In this document: piece by piece, positions 46,706 through 59,361 of the stretch | How positions within the stretch are numbered: the first letter of the stretch is position 1 | Layout of the letters: every line of letters starts with the position of its first letter | Assembly: GCA_020205615.1 (NCBI GenBank) | Contig: CM035167.1 | Location: 62,561,436 to 62,625,435, forward strand | Source: Panax quinquefolius | Taxonomy: Eukaryota > Streptophyta > Magnoliopsida > Apiales > Araliaceae | Length of the DNA: 64,000 nucleotides | Reading direction: 5' to 3' | Translations under genes and position numbers: made by a program | The notes under the pieces: model-generated | What the model saw: the letters and a program-made list of their open reading frames with translations, nothing else | What the model was told of the DNA's origin: nothing | Database searches by the model: none

Positions 46706-47183
46706 GAAATTTCGTCCTCGAAATTAAGTGCGATACGATATGTCGAAGAGGTAAGGATACCTTGATTTTATTTGATTCTAACTCCCAAGTCATTTCCTCG
46801 ACATCGTGGTTTCTCCACAAAACTTTGACTTGAGGTATAACCTTGGTGCGTAGAATATGTTCCTTCTTATCCAAGATTTGAAAAAGAACCTCTTCATACG
46901 TCAAATCTTCCGCTATTTCGTCCGGTTCCAACTCAATAATGTGGTTCGGGTCTTCCACATATTTGCGTAAGATGGATATATGAAAAACGTTATGAACACG
47001 AGACATACTTGGCGGTAAAAGCGAGTCTATAGGCCAAAGTTCCTACTTGGATCAAGGATTAAAAATGGTAGATGAATCGAGGATTGAGCTTTCCTCTCTT
47101 TCCAAATCTCATAACTCCTTTCCATGGAGCAACACGTAACAACACATGATCTCTATATCAAATTCCCGTCCTTTCGATGAAGA
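46706..47183 (-). pseudogene. Integrase C-terminus and chromodomain (G1 pol)
   Basis: The open stretch 47006-46706 shows VHNVFHISILRKYV then LTYEEVLFQILDKKEHILR and VIPQVKVLWRNHDVEEMTWE, a chromodomain of the Tekay type with its core tryptophans. The open frame nominally runs into the LTR. The GPY-like part upstream (to 47183) is frame-broken. Confidence 0.85.
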
Positions 47184-47810
47184 TCAACATAACTCTTTTT
47201 GTCGATCTTGTGAGGTTTTTATCGTTAATCGGATCGTTTGAATCTTTTCCGTAGTATATCGTACCAACTCTGGTCCCAACAACGTTGCTTCACCCACCTC
47301 ATCCCGGTATCTTCGAGAAGCGACACTTTCTTCCATACAGCGCTTTGAATGGAGCCATGCCGATACTTGCTTGATAAGCTGTTGTTGTAGGAAAACTCCA
47401 CCGATGGAAAGAACTTGTCCCAACTTCCTTGAAATCAAGGACACGAGTCTTAATAGATCTTCAAGAGTTTGAATAGTCCTCTCCATTGTCCGTCAAAATC
47501 GAGGATGATATGCCAAGATAAATCGTAAATCTGTGCCCATAGCTTTTGCAAACTAACCCAAAATCGTGAAGTGAATCTTGGGTCTCGATCCGAAACTATG
47601 GATCTTGGCATACCATGCGATCTTACAATCTCGTTTATGTACATACTGAGAAGGCGTTCAAGTGTATAAGTCTCTCGTATCGGTAAGAAATGAAAGCGAG
47701 ACTTGGTCAATCTATCAACAATGACCCAAATCGCATCTATGCCTTGAGAAACTTTGGGAAGACCGATGCTTGAAATCTATGGTAATGTGCTCCCACTTCC
47801 ATTCGGAATT
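47184..47810 (-). pseudogene. Integrase catalytic core (G1 pol)
   Basis: Overlapping short frames: 47710-47450 with MPRSIVSDRDPRFTSRFW (second catalytic aspartate) and 47486-47184 with [12 protein letters not shown] (around the catalytic glutamate). The HPQTDGQ motif expected between them is replaced by unrelated residues, with shifts on each side. The first-aspartate region near 47740-47800 is also frame-broken. Confidence 0.83.
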
Positions 47811-48596
47811 TCAAGTGGTTCTGATGGACCTTTTGGTACTTGATGCTCGCGCTTGACTTCGTTGACACGTTAGACACCTTGAGATAAACAACACTATCTC
47901 TTTCTTCATATTGCCCCACCAAAATGTATGTCGAAGATCATGATACATTTTGGTACTCCCAGGATGGATTACAAACGCTATGTTGTGCGCCTCCATCATG
48001 ATTTTATACTTTAAATCAGGATCGTTAGGAACACAAAGTCTGGAGTTGACTCGAAGTATTCCTTCTTCATCGATTCTTGCTTCCGGCATCGCACCTTCTT
48101 GCACTTTCTTCCTCATACGCATCAGCTCCGGATCTGTAATTTGAGCAGCTTTAATTTTATTAATTAAAGTCGGCTCTACTCGTATATTTGCCATCATCAC
48201 GTGGGTCCCTGGAGTCTTTATCTCTATCTCCATCCTTTGTAAGTCATACAAAATGGGCCTTTGCATTGACAATATTACACTCGTACCCGCATATGATCTT
48301 TTACTCAATGCGTCAGCTACCACGTTCGCTTTTCCAGGATGGTATTGGATGGTATGATCATAATCTTTCAAATGTTCAAGCCAACGTCGTTGTCGCATGT
48401 TGAGTTCTTTTTGAGTGAAGAAATATTTGAGGCTTTTATGATCCGTAAAGATCTCCACTTTCTCCCCATACAAGTAATGCCTCCAAATTTTAAGTGCGAA
48501 GACAACAGCTGCTAACTCTAGGTCATGAGTAGGATAATTCCTCTCATATTCTTTGAGTTGTCGTGAGGCATAGGCTATGAATTTCCCATGTTGCAT
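47811..48596 (-). pseudogene. RNase H and integrase zinc-binding domain (G1 pol)
   Basis: A 261-residue open stretch: RNase H ([49 protein letters not shown]), a linker, then the integrase zinc-binding part ([24 protein letters not shown]) with both histidines and both cysteines. The start of RNase H (YKDASSKG) is in the next frame upstream. Confidence 0.87.
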
Positions 48597-48607
48597 GAGA
48601 ACACATC

Positions 48608-49620
48608 CTAACCTTTGCTAGAAGCATCTTTGTAGATGACAAATCCCTCCGAACGGATGGTATTGTCGAGCAGTCTTTGAAATGAGTCTCCTCTTGAGTT
48701 CTTGAAAACTCTTCTCACATTCCTCGCTCCATAGAACTTTGTATCTTTCGAGTCAATTTGAGTTAGTGGAGTAGCGATTCGAGAAAACCCTTCTATAAAT
48801 CTCCGATAATAACCAGCTAAGCCGAGAAAGCTACGTACTTCGGTCACTGATTTAGGTTGCTCCCAGCTTTGAATAGCTTCAATCTTTACTGGGTCAACAT
48901 ATATTCCATGACTTGATACCACGTGCCCAAGGAATGCTACTTCCTCAAGCCATAACTCGCATTTCTTTAACTTGGCATAAAGCTTGTATTCAAGAAGCTT
49001 TTGGAGTATCAGCCTCAAGTGCTCCTCATGATCTTCACGGCTTTTGGAATATATGAGGATGTCATCAATAATGACGACCACAAAATGATCCAAATATTCC
49101 TTGAATACTCGGTTCATCATATCCATGAAGGCAGCAGGAGCATTAGTCAATCCAAAGGACATGACTAGGAATTCATAATGCCCGTCTCGAGTTTAAAGCC
49201 GTCTTTGGAATATCATCGGTTCTAATCTTTAATTGGTGATATCCGAAACGAAGATCAATCTTTGAAAAGAATTTGGCTCCTTGCAACTGGTCAAACATGT
49301 CATTAATACGTGGCAATGGGTACCTATTTTTGATGGTGACATGATTGACTCCGATAATCAATACAAAGTCGCATACTCCCATCTTTTTTCTTCACGAATA
49401 GAGCAGGAGCACCCCAAGGAGAAGTACTAGGACGAATAAAGCCAATGTCTAACAATTCCTGCGGTTGAGTCTTTAACTCACGAAGTTCAATAGGAGCCAT
49501 TCGATATGGGGCTTTAGGAATGGGTTTTTTGTCTGGGTTCAAGGTCGATACAAAATTCAATTTCATGCTCTGGGGGTAGGCAGGGAAGTTCTTGAGAATA
49601 CGTCGGAAATTCATTAACAA
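48608..49620 (-). pseudogene. Reverse transcriptase (G1 pol)
   Basis: Three frames: 49620-49324 ([33 protein letters not shown]), 49382-49173 ([32 protein letters not shown]) and 49162-48608 ([65 protein letters not shown]). All RT blocks are present and catalytic IDDIL is intact; only small indels split it. Confidence 0.88.
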
Positions 49621-50253
49621 TAGAAATATTATTCAAAAGCGGCGTATTTTTGTTTAGATCGTGACATGAGCTAAGAAAGCTTGACATCCGTTTTTCAATA
49701 AGCGAATAACTTTATGGCTTGAGATAGCGGTGATTGATTTTAATGGTTTGGTTGCTTGAATTCCCATAATAGGTTGATTAGGAATATGAAAGCTAACAAC
49801 CTACGAAAACAATCAATTTTTGCATGATGAGTAGTTAACCAATTAATCCTAGAATTACATCAAATGCAAGTATTTTTAATGCAATAAGATCGACGGGTAA
49901 TGTGTGGGTACCAACTTGAACCAAACAAGACTTATAAATAGTGGATGTAATGAAGGTTTCTCCCAACGGAGTTTCCACGAGATAAGTCAAAGTCTAATTT
50001 CTCCGAGTCAAATTTAATCGTTGGCGCAAGTAGGAGAAATAAAAGAATGGGTAGAGAACAGGTATCAAATAAAGTGTACACCTCGCTAGAGTTTATGATA
50101 AGCTTACCGTGATGACCTCATTCGGGTTCCTTGCTTCTCTGGGAGGTCACAACAAACGCTCTCCCTTACACTACTCTGGCTTTGACTTTTGCAGGAATGA
50201 CCTTTGGTGCCTCCATCCTAGCTGAATTTGTCTTGGTGAGCGACAAAATCGAG
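49621..50253 (-). pseudogene. Protease region (G1), heavily decayed
   Basis: No long open frame. Conceptual reading near 50070-50105 gives VYTLFDT, the likely remnant of the retropepsin LFDSGA motif, placing it correctly between gag and RT. Confidence 0.55.
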
Positions 50254-51323
50254 CTAAGTGACCTTCTCTTCCACAATTATAACATGCTTTGGATGGCATC
50301 GCCTTAATTTTGGTGATGTATCCCTCCCTCCGTATTTGAAGCATATGATAGGTGGTCTTTCTCCTTCCTTAACAACGGATCTTTGGTCTTGGCGTCTTTC
50401 CATCATTTTTGAATCTCCTCTTCTTGAAATGTCCATTTTTATTGTTTTGCCACGATTACCACAGAAGTGGTTACCATTTTTCGCACTGTTGATTCCCTCA
50501 CGCTTGTTGTCACCGCCCGATGTTGCTCTCCTTTGGTATTATCATTTCTTGGGTTGCTCTCTTTTGGTTGCATTGACTCATTATCGCGCTCCACCAACTG
50601 AGCCCTATTTACAACATCTGAATACAAACACAGTTTATGAGAAATAAGATGTTGACGTATTTTTGGCTTCAAACCACTTAAAAACATTTGCGACATTCTC
50701 TCTTCATTATCCACCAAGTGGGACGCAAACCGGGATAACTCCGCAAATTTTGCCTCGTATTGCGACACGGTCATATTGTTTTGCTCCAATTTGATAAACT
50801 CCATCTCCTTCATGTGACAAATACTTTCGGGAAAGTATTTGTCGTTGAAAAGCTCTTGGAACTTCTCCCAAGACATCTTTAACACGGCAGGTTGAGTACG
50901 TTTTAGTGATTCCCACCAGTAATCTGCCTCTCCGCGCATCATAATGGCGGGAAAGGGAACCTTTTGCTCCTCGGAGCATCCCAAGATATCAAATATCTTG
51001 GTGATCTGCTTTATCCATGCTTCTGCCATAAGTTATTTTGGATCTCCCTTAAACACCGGTGGTCCCAGCTCCTTGAACTATTTAGCGGTGATCGCCCGAG
51101 AGTTTTTAGTGTTTCCACCTACATTTTGGATAGGAGCCGTTCTCGCCTGCTGTTGCATGAATTGCATAAAGCCTCTGAACAATCCATCATTCAGCATTTG
51201 GTCAGTGTTGTTGTTTGCATGAGGATTGTCGCCTTCCTGATGCACATTCTACTGATTATTGATATGTGGAGACTCAACGGTCTCTTGTGCTTCATTGCTA
51301 TTCTCAACATTTTCAGATGTCAT
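50254..51323 (-). pseudogene. Gag (G1)
   Basis: Begins at ATG 51323 (MTSENVENSNEAQETVES). After three early stops the capsid is open from 51029 to 50439 (196 residues) with GCSEEQKVPFPAIMMRGEA, YWWESLKRTQP, FNDKYFPESICHMKEMEF and VSQYEAKFAELSRFASHLV. A damaged zinc knuckle (ICFKYGGRDTSPKLRRC; second cysteine now tyrosine, histidine lost) follows in 50436-50254. Confidence 0.87.
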
Positions 51324-51493
51324 TTTTAGATACTGCCACAAAACAAAGGTTAATTGACATGTAACATAATATCTCTAAACTTTGACCAACCAATTTAAAT
51401 ACAAAATAAATTTAAGTAGGTCATACTAGCGAAGAATTCCCTTCTCTCCCCTCTAGTTCTAGTCTCACATCTTAGCCAGGGATCATATCCCTA

Positions 51494-51508
51494 AGCTTTG
51501 ATACCAAC
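51494..51508 (-). other. Primer binding site of G1
   Basis: Minus strand GTTGGTATCAAAGCT next to the 5' LTR; initiator-Met tRNA type with one mismatch. Confidence 0.85.
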
Positions 51509-53951
51509 TGTGACGCCCCCAAAATTAGGTATACATCACCCATCTTGGGTCGTCAGATACATGGTACAAAATTCAAATACAACTTACTAATACAAGCGTA
51601 TGGGTATGCAATACGACAAAAACATAGCTGTGAGTTTGAATACAATTATTGTCTACTAGAGATTATACAAACTCAAAAGGAGTCCTCATTACAATTATTA
51701 ACACACTATTTCACGAATAATAGTGAGGACTACTAATGATATCCTACGGACCATCACTCTCCGTTCCCAGGCTAGTCCTCGCTATGTTCTCATTTTCAAG
51801 AGAAACGGTGAAAAAAAGGGTGAGCTCAACTAGCCCGGTAAGAAATATTATGACTAAGATAATGCAGAATAAATTATCATTAGTCTCCAACAATGTTAAA
51901 GTGATAAAATATAATAGACATCAAGTTTAACTGCAGCAGAACAAGCAATCCATTAAAAGAGTTAAGTATAAAATAAAATCTACTATCTTTTATGATTAAA
52001 AAGGTTTTCATCACTTTGTTATCATTTGGGACTCGACAATAAATAATCCACATCATCGAATCACCCACACTTTTCTACCCGAGGATATTCTTTAGTATCA
52101 CGACCACAATTATCCATGCACTACTGGGCCAAGAATATTTGTGTATTCATTAATGGTCATGATCATGCCAACAACTGTCCATCAATGAACTACGGGCCAA
52201 TGAGAACTTTTACCACATCATTTGTAACATTACGGTCATGATTACACTGAATAATCCCTGGTCACAATCATACCAAGTCCATCTATGCACTACAGGCCAC
52301 ATATAACTTTCAACAAAATATAAACATGAGGATGATGACAATGATATAAGAATAAAATAAAACAAGTTCAAGAATTATTTTATCCAGAAATTATTAACGT
52401 CCAAATTGTCAACATGATCTTTGTTTTGTAGAGTAAAATTCAAGAATGATCGGAAGAATATTTCCATGAAAAGATCTTTGGATGAAGCGCAAATATCGAG
52501 GATATTCTACTAATTTCATGGAGTATAGAAGTCAAAACTTTAACCAACCGAGTATAATAAAGAATGGAATAACAAAAGAAATCATCATGCATGCGGTACT
52601 TGCATAGGCGAGTTATTCAACAGAATAATAATAATAACGGAACCGAGTTAGGCAAAAATTGCACCGATAGGATGTTCAATGAGAATAATAAAGAATAATA
52701 AAAGATGGAACCGGTCGGTGTAAAACACATGAGCAGGATGTTCCAATAGAATAATAATAATAAAGGCGGAACCCGGTGCGGTGTAAAACACCACAGACGA
52801 GGATGTTCCAACGGAATAATAATAAAAAGAACCGGTCGAGTGTAAAAAACACACGACGAGGATGTTCCAACGAGAATAATAGAAGAATGTCACCAAGTAT
52901 AGGGTATTGCCAGCGTATCACGAGTTATTCAAGCGAGAATAATAGGAATTGGAATAACAACAGTTCTCTTCATGAATAAGAAAGAATAACACTCCTTACG
53001 AGTACACCAAATAATATTCCCTACCTTAAGAAGAAGAAATCTTTGGATATATAAGTAGTGAAGTAAGAATACTTCTTCTCTCTCTATAGTTTATCTCTCT
53101 AGAGTTTCGGTGAATTCATAAGAAAATAATGAATGAATGAGCTTCTATTTATAGAAAAATGGAATGCATAGTAACTAACTCATGAGCATTCGAGATTGAT
53201 TTACTTTAATCGACGATCCATATTTAAAGCAAAATCTTTTAAATAAAATAAAATATATTCTATTTATAATCTAATAAAATGAATAACTTTATAAAAGATT
53301 TTACTATGCAAACACTATCTGAGCACTATGCAAACACTATGCATAATAAAATATAATATATTCTAATTATTGTCTAATAAAGCAGATAACTTTATAAAAG
53401 TATTACATTTAATATATAAAAAGATTTTACTATGCAAAACACTATCACGCAGCACTATCTTGACACTATGCATAATAGAATATAATATATTCTATTTATA
53501 GAATAACTTTATAAAAGTATTACATTTTTATATAAAAGATTTTACGTATTATTACATTAATAATACCAACAAAAGCTGAGTGACTTATCACGTAAGCATC
53601 AATAATCAATCTTGTGTGCTACTTATGCAACCGCAGCGTATTCTTGTACTTTCAACAAGGTGTTTCAGCGAGTTAACAGTAAAACTTCCGCCGTTATTTT
53701 CATAAAGTATTTTTGTCGTTTTCTCAATCAAACAATAATTCCGTTGTGGGGTCCACCAATGATTGTGCCATTGTACTAATATTTCCTGTTAAAATGAATA
53801 TTCCCCGACTAATCGAATATTATATAACAACTTGCGTACTTTGAAAAATTTATAAATATTCCCCACAACTATTATATTAATTTCACTCCATAATATTCAA
53901 AATTAATATTTATAGAAAATTCATCTTTATTCAAAAAGTTGGGGTTTTACA
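51509..53951 (-). repeat. 5' LTR of G1 element
   Basis: A 2443-bp LTR, TGTGACGCCCCC to GGGGTTTTACA, followed by CATAT. Minisatellite at 52610-52900; TATA at 53143-53154 (minus). Confidence 0.93.
53143..53154 (-). promoter_or_regulatory. TATA box of G1 5' LTR
   Basis: Minus strand CTATAAATAGAA, same as 669-680. Confidence 0.72.
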
Positions 53952-54329
53952 CATATGGTGATGTGTATGATAATACATGGGATTGATTATGGACTATTGA
54001 CCAATGTGATTGAATTTTATTTTAGTTGGATGCCTGAATGTATAAGTTTTATTAAATGGGGTCTGCGTACCTCGTCTTCTCTAATTTTTTCTTAATGTAA
54101 ATTATATCTTCCTCCTATGTACTTCCCCTTGACTACTGATCAAATTTTCTATATAATTAAAATAGTTTTGTAATAGGAATAGTTAGAATTAATTTTGAAG
54201 AATTGGAGATCAAAGAGCAAGGAGCGGTTGAAGACCTGTTTGTAATGGAACCCGTGTTTAAATGTAATAGAATAAAGTCCATATTCAATTTGGGTAGAAT
54301 ATAGTATTCTATATGTGCATGCTTATACA

Positions 54330-54360
<31 letters not shown>

Positions 54361-55019
54361 TGCAAACATGCTTCGCATGTTAATTAATATGACGCGTATT
54401 TTATATATATATGTGCATGCGCGCTAAACAAGATGAGACAAATTAATAACAAACCCCTCAAATTTTTTATATTAAGTCCTAAGTGTTCAAAGATATTTGA
54501 AATATCGAACGTCGCCTTCTAGCATGATAAAAATAATAGAGTGTCAATTAGTTATTATAAGTTTATTGTGTCACCACAAGTCTTATCTTAATTCTTTGAG
54601 ATGTTAATTTTATCACATTTGATGCTTATAAAGAAAATTGAACAATGTTGTTTTGGTGTGTCACCACAAGGACAATATTTTTCTTTTTTTTCAATATATG
54701 GAGTGATAGGTTGGACTTAACTTGGATATTTTGATTCGGATGTGCCATCACTTGATCAAAATAATCTAAGAGGCAAAATACAAGGAGTTGCATAGTTGAT
54801 GTAATTGACAAGAGTTGTCTACCTATTTATTTATATATAATTTGTTGTGTCACCACAAGGCTATATACATTTGAAATGAGATCCTTATTCTCACTAATAA
54901 ATCTTTAATTAAATTTTGCCGAACTATATAAGTGGGGGTAATATAGTTTGATAAAAATAGTGGGAGATACCAATTTAAAATAAGACCTAATTTATTTTGG
55001 TAATTAATAATAGAATGCA
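53952..55019 (+). other. C1 leader continued, non-coding
   Basis: Resumes C1 after the G1 insertion. No open frame of note. It holds an AT microsatellite (54330-54354) and three copies of GTGTCACCACAAG ending near 54580, 54670 and 54859. The short minus-strand frame at 54626-54811 is not supported. Confidence 0.6.
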
Positions 55020-55800
55020 TACTAAAATGTTGTTAATTACAAATTCATTTACAGAAATTTACAATGTCTAAATTACTATCACTGTGAAGCATGTTAGATG
55101 CTATTTAACCGGACCGAATTAAATGGATTGGTTAAGGAATTTGAGAATAGTTCTCATGGCTGAAAAGCTATTGTATGTCCTTAATACGTCTATCCTTGTA
55201 ATGGTTGCAGACAATGCCTCTAACGAAGAGATTGCTACTTTTAGAAAGTGACAAGATGATGCACAGTTGACTCAATGCGTCATTCTCGCATCCATGAGTA
55301 ACGTGTTTCAGCGTCAACATTAAACTATGGATATATGCTCCTACTATATTCTTGCACATCAAATAGTTGATGGTGAGGAAAGTAGGACTGATAGATATAA
55401 GATATCTAAGGAGCTCTTCCGATCTAGAATGATCGATGACACTACAATACATATAAAAGTTCTTAACATTATCAATTTGATTGATCAATTAGGACAACAT
55501 GTTTTGTCATGGATGGAGAGTTGAGCCAAGATTTGATCTTACACTCACTCCCGGACTCCTTTCACAATTGTTGTGAATTTTCATATGAACAAGCTAGATA
55601 TCACCTGTTGATTTGCTAGTATAGGGACCAAATGATCTTCTGAAAAGTAGAACGATTCAAAGAAGGTAAATAGAAAGGCAAAAATAAAGGATAATAAGAA
55701 CAAAGCTGATACGGATAGCAAAGGAGTTTGCTTCCACTGCAATAAGCCTGGAAACCGGAAAGAAACTGCAAGAAGCATCTTACATAGGATAACTAAAAGA
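55020..55800 (+). pseudogene. Copia gag with zinc knuckle (C1)
   Basis: Conceptual plus-strand reading in several frames gives CVILASMSNVFQRQH, YKISKELFRSRM, VLNIINLIDQLGQH and DLILHSLPDSFHN, the capsid signature of copia gag (UBN2-type). This is followed by a lysine-rich linker and a partial CCHC knuckle (VCFHCNKPGNRKE) near 55730-55765. Frameshifts and stops throughout; the frame 55327-55524 covers the best part. Confidence 0.85.
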
Positions 55801-55899
55801 AGCTTAGTGAAAATTGGGTTACAAATAAAATTTTGTTCATGATTTAAAATAAATTTTTCTTTAAGTTAAAGTTTTACTTGGGTATTGGATACCGACTTT

Positions 55900-56270
55900 G
55901 GTTATTATAAATATAGATTTATGAAGGGACTAAGCAGAAGTAGAAAGCTAAACAAAGATAAGTAATACTATGTGTGGAAAATGAAGCAAATGTTGCTGCA
56001 TTAGCCATAGAAACTTATAGTTTAGCATTGCCTACGGGTAAATCTATTCAGTCAATAAGTTGTTATTATATTCCAGTTCTCGTTAGAAACATTATTTCTA
56101 TTTTGTTGTTGGACAACGAAATCTTTGGTATTATATTTAAGAACAATTGTTGTTCTATTTATAATAATAATGTTTTATATAGAACTGGAATATTACTTAA
56201 TGGATTTTGTATACTTGACTTACGTGAAAATAATTTTGCAAATTGAACAAACTAGTATAAGAAAAGGAGA
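55900..56270 (+). pseudogene. Copia protease end and pre-integrase (C1)
   Basis: The frame 55974-56246 (90 residues) reads LALPTGKSIQSISCYYIPVL, VRNIISILLLDNE, IIFKNNCCSIYNNN and LNGFCILDL, the well-known copia stretch after the protease and leading into integrase. The protease active site itself is not clear upstream. Confidence 0.83.
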
Positions 56271-57085
56271 TGATTATTCAAAGAGTTAAATGTGTATATT
56301 TGCTGAAATACAACTGTGAATTATTTGAAAGGTTCAAAGAATTCAGAAGTGAAATAAATTGGCAAAGTATTAAAATTCTTTGATTAGATCAAGGAATAGA
56401 TACTTGTGCAATAAGTTTCGAGATCATCTCAAATTGTTTTCTCATAATGGACGCCTCCTGATACGCAATAATTGATGTATCTGAAAGAAACAATTGTATC
56501 TTGTTGGACATGGTACAGTCCATAATGATTTTAGCGACATTCCAATATCCTTCTGGGGTCATGCTCTAGAAATGGCTACAAATCTATGAAAAGGTAACCT
56601 CAAAATCTGGCCCCAAGACTCTATAAGAGTTATGGACAGGGAGGATTCCTAATCTTAAGTATGTTAAGATAAGGGGTTGTCCAACTTATGTGAAAAAGGT
56701 TTCAAAGGATAAGCTTGGGATAAGATTTGACAAGTACATATTTGTGGGACATCTTAAAGTAAGTTTAGGGTATATGTTCTATAATCCTACTTAGCAAAAG
56801 GTGTTTGTTGCGAAACACTCTACCTTCTAAGATAAATGTGTTTATCATTGAAGGGGCTAGTGGGAGGATAATAGATCTTGAAGAGTTCAAGAACCACAAA
56901 ACATTATAAGTCAAATAAAAGGAACATTTAGATAGACCTATTATACCACAACCGAATCGTAAATCTGGAATAGTACCGAAGATACTTAGGAGGTATGGAT
57001 TTATCATAAATGATGATGATGAGGTACACATCATAGAAGATGATGATCCAGTTACATACGATGAGGTAAGAGTTGTAGACACTCA
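56271..57085 (+). pseudogene. Copia integrase (C1)
   Basis: Conceptual pieces: FERFKEFRSEINWQ, DVSERNNCILLDMVQSIM, then LKYVKIRGCPTYVKK and DKLGIRFDKYIFVGH, as in copia integrase core and C-terminus. Stops interrupt every frame. The minus-strand frame 56765-57082 over its end is a shadow. Confidence 0.82.
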
Positions 57086-58030
57086 GAGAAATGTATTGAA
57101 GCAAGCTTCTCAAATATGAAACATTTGTTTTGATGAGACAATCAAAAGAGTTTGATTTTATCAAAAACAAAAAATGAACCTAGTGTGTACAAAAGGGTCA
57201 ATGGGAGCGTCGTGATATTCCTAGTATTATATGTTGATATACTACGGATAAGGAATGACATACAAATGCTACAATTAGTAAAGATAAAGTTGGCCAAACA
57301 TTCCTCCATGAATGATTTGGGAACAATATCTTAATTGGAGATACAAATCTATATAAATAGATTTAAAAGGATGACCGGCTTAACCCAAGAAACATATATT
57401 TATTTGATGCTAAAGTTATTTAGCATGGAGAACTTCAAGAGATGTCTCATGTTGATGAGCCCTGGAGTCTATCTCTCTTAATAGTCACCATAGACTCACA
57501 TAAAAGAGAGATCGCATGAGTAACTATCATGTATGCAATGAAATGTACGAGACCTGATGTTGATCAATCATATTCTGGAGAAGTTCATTGTGAGTCAGTG
57601 AAAAAAATCTTAAAGTACTTAGCCGACACTAAGGATGTGATTAAAATTTATGGTGGGTCTAAATTAAAACTAGAGGCTTAACAGACTCAAGTTTTTCAGC
57701 AAGACTATAGAAAAGCCACTTTAACGTAAAGCGTTACCTTGAACGGTGGTGCAGTGAATTGGAAAGATTTCAAAAAGCAAAGAGTTGTTGGTTTAGTGAT
57801 AAAGACAAAGTATATAGCTATAAATGAAGCTGCAAGTTGATTGTTTGGATGAAAAATTTATTACAGAACTAGGAATAGTTCCTAAGTCTCATCTTAAATC
57901 TAAACATGTGTTGTGGCACTTTCATTTGATTATAAGAATCATTAAAAAAATGTGAAATCACTATAGAGATAGTGGACTCTCAAGAATAACATTACATATC
58001 CATTAACTAAAGCTTATCTAACAACAGGAT
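57086..58030 (+). pseudogene. Copia RT and RNase H (C1)
   Basis: The frame 57152-57334 keeps NEPSVYKRVNGSVVIFLVLY, VDILRIRND (catalytic YVDD decayed to YVDI) and HSSMNDLG. Further on come MKCTRPDV, SVKKILKYLADTKD, LNGGAVNWKDFKKQRVV and YIAINEAAS (RNase H), with stops. Much of the front of RT is missing, so an internal deletion is likely near 57085-57130. Confidence 0.83.
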
Positions 58031-58084
58031 AATTGTCACTTAGAGAAGAAGGGTATGAGATACCATGGCGATTGACTTTAGTGC

Positions 58085-58095
58085 AAGTGGGAGAT
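58085..58095 (+). other. Polypurine tract of C1
   Basis: AAGTGGGAGAT immediately before the 3' LTR, the usual copia PPT. Confidence 0.85.
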
Positions 58096-59305
58096 TTAAA
58101 GTACTATGCACACAAGCCAATCATGTTTGATGATAAAGTATATACTTTGTAACAAACTTATTAATATATTAATAAAAATTATTAATTTATTAAAGGCTTT
58201 TAATTATCTATATGATGTTACTTTATAATATGTGATAAACTCATATGTTTAGGTAATGCTTTTAGAATAATGATGATGATCATTATAATGAGATCTAAAT
58301 TCTTAGAAAGCTTAAAACTAAAATAGTTCCCAATCGTTGGATTACTAAATTGGGGATTAGTGAATCCAGATAGATTGGTACATATGTTGCTTGCTCATTG
58401 GATGAGGATGATTGATCTCATGATCATTTGTGTGGAGACACTAAAGCAAGTATGTAAGTGCTTATTAGAGAATAAGTACGTTGAACGTGGCTCGCTAAGG
58501 AATACCTAATGGAGTTTTACTTGTTTGTCAATAGGAACTCCTATAGTGATAGTAGTACAAGTGATCTTTGGACTTGAGATCATAATAGTGTCTTGTGTAT
58601 GATGAGTTATACTTTAACTTATTCCTTAAGACCCTTTGGGTATATCAAAGGGTATACTTGGGTATAATACGTTGTATATAAAGATAATGTATGATCAATA
58701 AAGAATCTATCACTTTTAGTAAAAAAAGAGAAATGTCATATGTGATTCGATAAATGACAACCCAGTAGTCCTTGGCCAAGGTAGAATAAAATTAGAAAGG
58801 AGTTTCTAATTTGCATTATTTGGAGTTGTGCATTTAAGAGTCGAAATACATATAATTAAATAAAATAAGACTTGACAGTAATTCCATGTCTTATATTTAA
58901 TTGGGACTGTATGGTGGAAGGATTGAATTGTATGGTAACTATTTATTCAAATGTTCTTTTATGATTAATATTGAAATCTATATTATCTGAAAAGTCGTTA
59001 ATCGTTAGGGAGACTTATCCCTATTATAGAATAAATATTATTAATTTAAATAAATTAATATTTTAATTTATATATTGAAATAAGATTAGAATTGTTCTAA
59101 TTGATTTATTCACAACCGGTTTAATATGGAGAGCCTAAATGGTCACACCATAATAGGAAGAATAATTATTTAAGAAGTTAATTGCATAATTGTAATAATA
59201 AGTTAAATATATTTAATTTAATCTATGGTGATAGAATAAATTAAATAGCTTAATATTATTATTTAATATTTTGGAAATATTAAAAATAAATTAATAAGAG
59301 GAGTC

Positions 59306-59361
<56 letters not shown>

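Larger units (their letters stand above)
44252..53951 (-). mobile_element. G1 Ty3/gypsy chromovirus, full length, in C1
   Basis: A 9.7-kb element flanked by CATAT (44247-44251 and 53952-53956): 3' LTR 44252-46691, PPT 46692-46705, pol and gag on the minus strand, PBS 51494-51508, 5' LTR 51509-53951. Domain order gag, protease, RT, RNase H, integrase, chromodomain places it with Tekay-type chromoviruses. It has no leader ORF like G2; the gag start is only ~185 bases from the LTR. Many small frame breaks and stops; not autonomous as read. Confidence 0.94.

Noticed and set aside
51494..51508. tRNA gene fragments
   Set aside because: The tRNA-Met-like matches are 12-15 base primer sites next to LTRs without any tRNA body.
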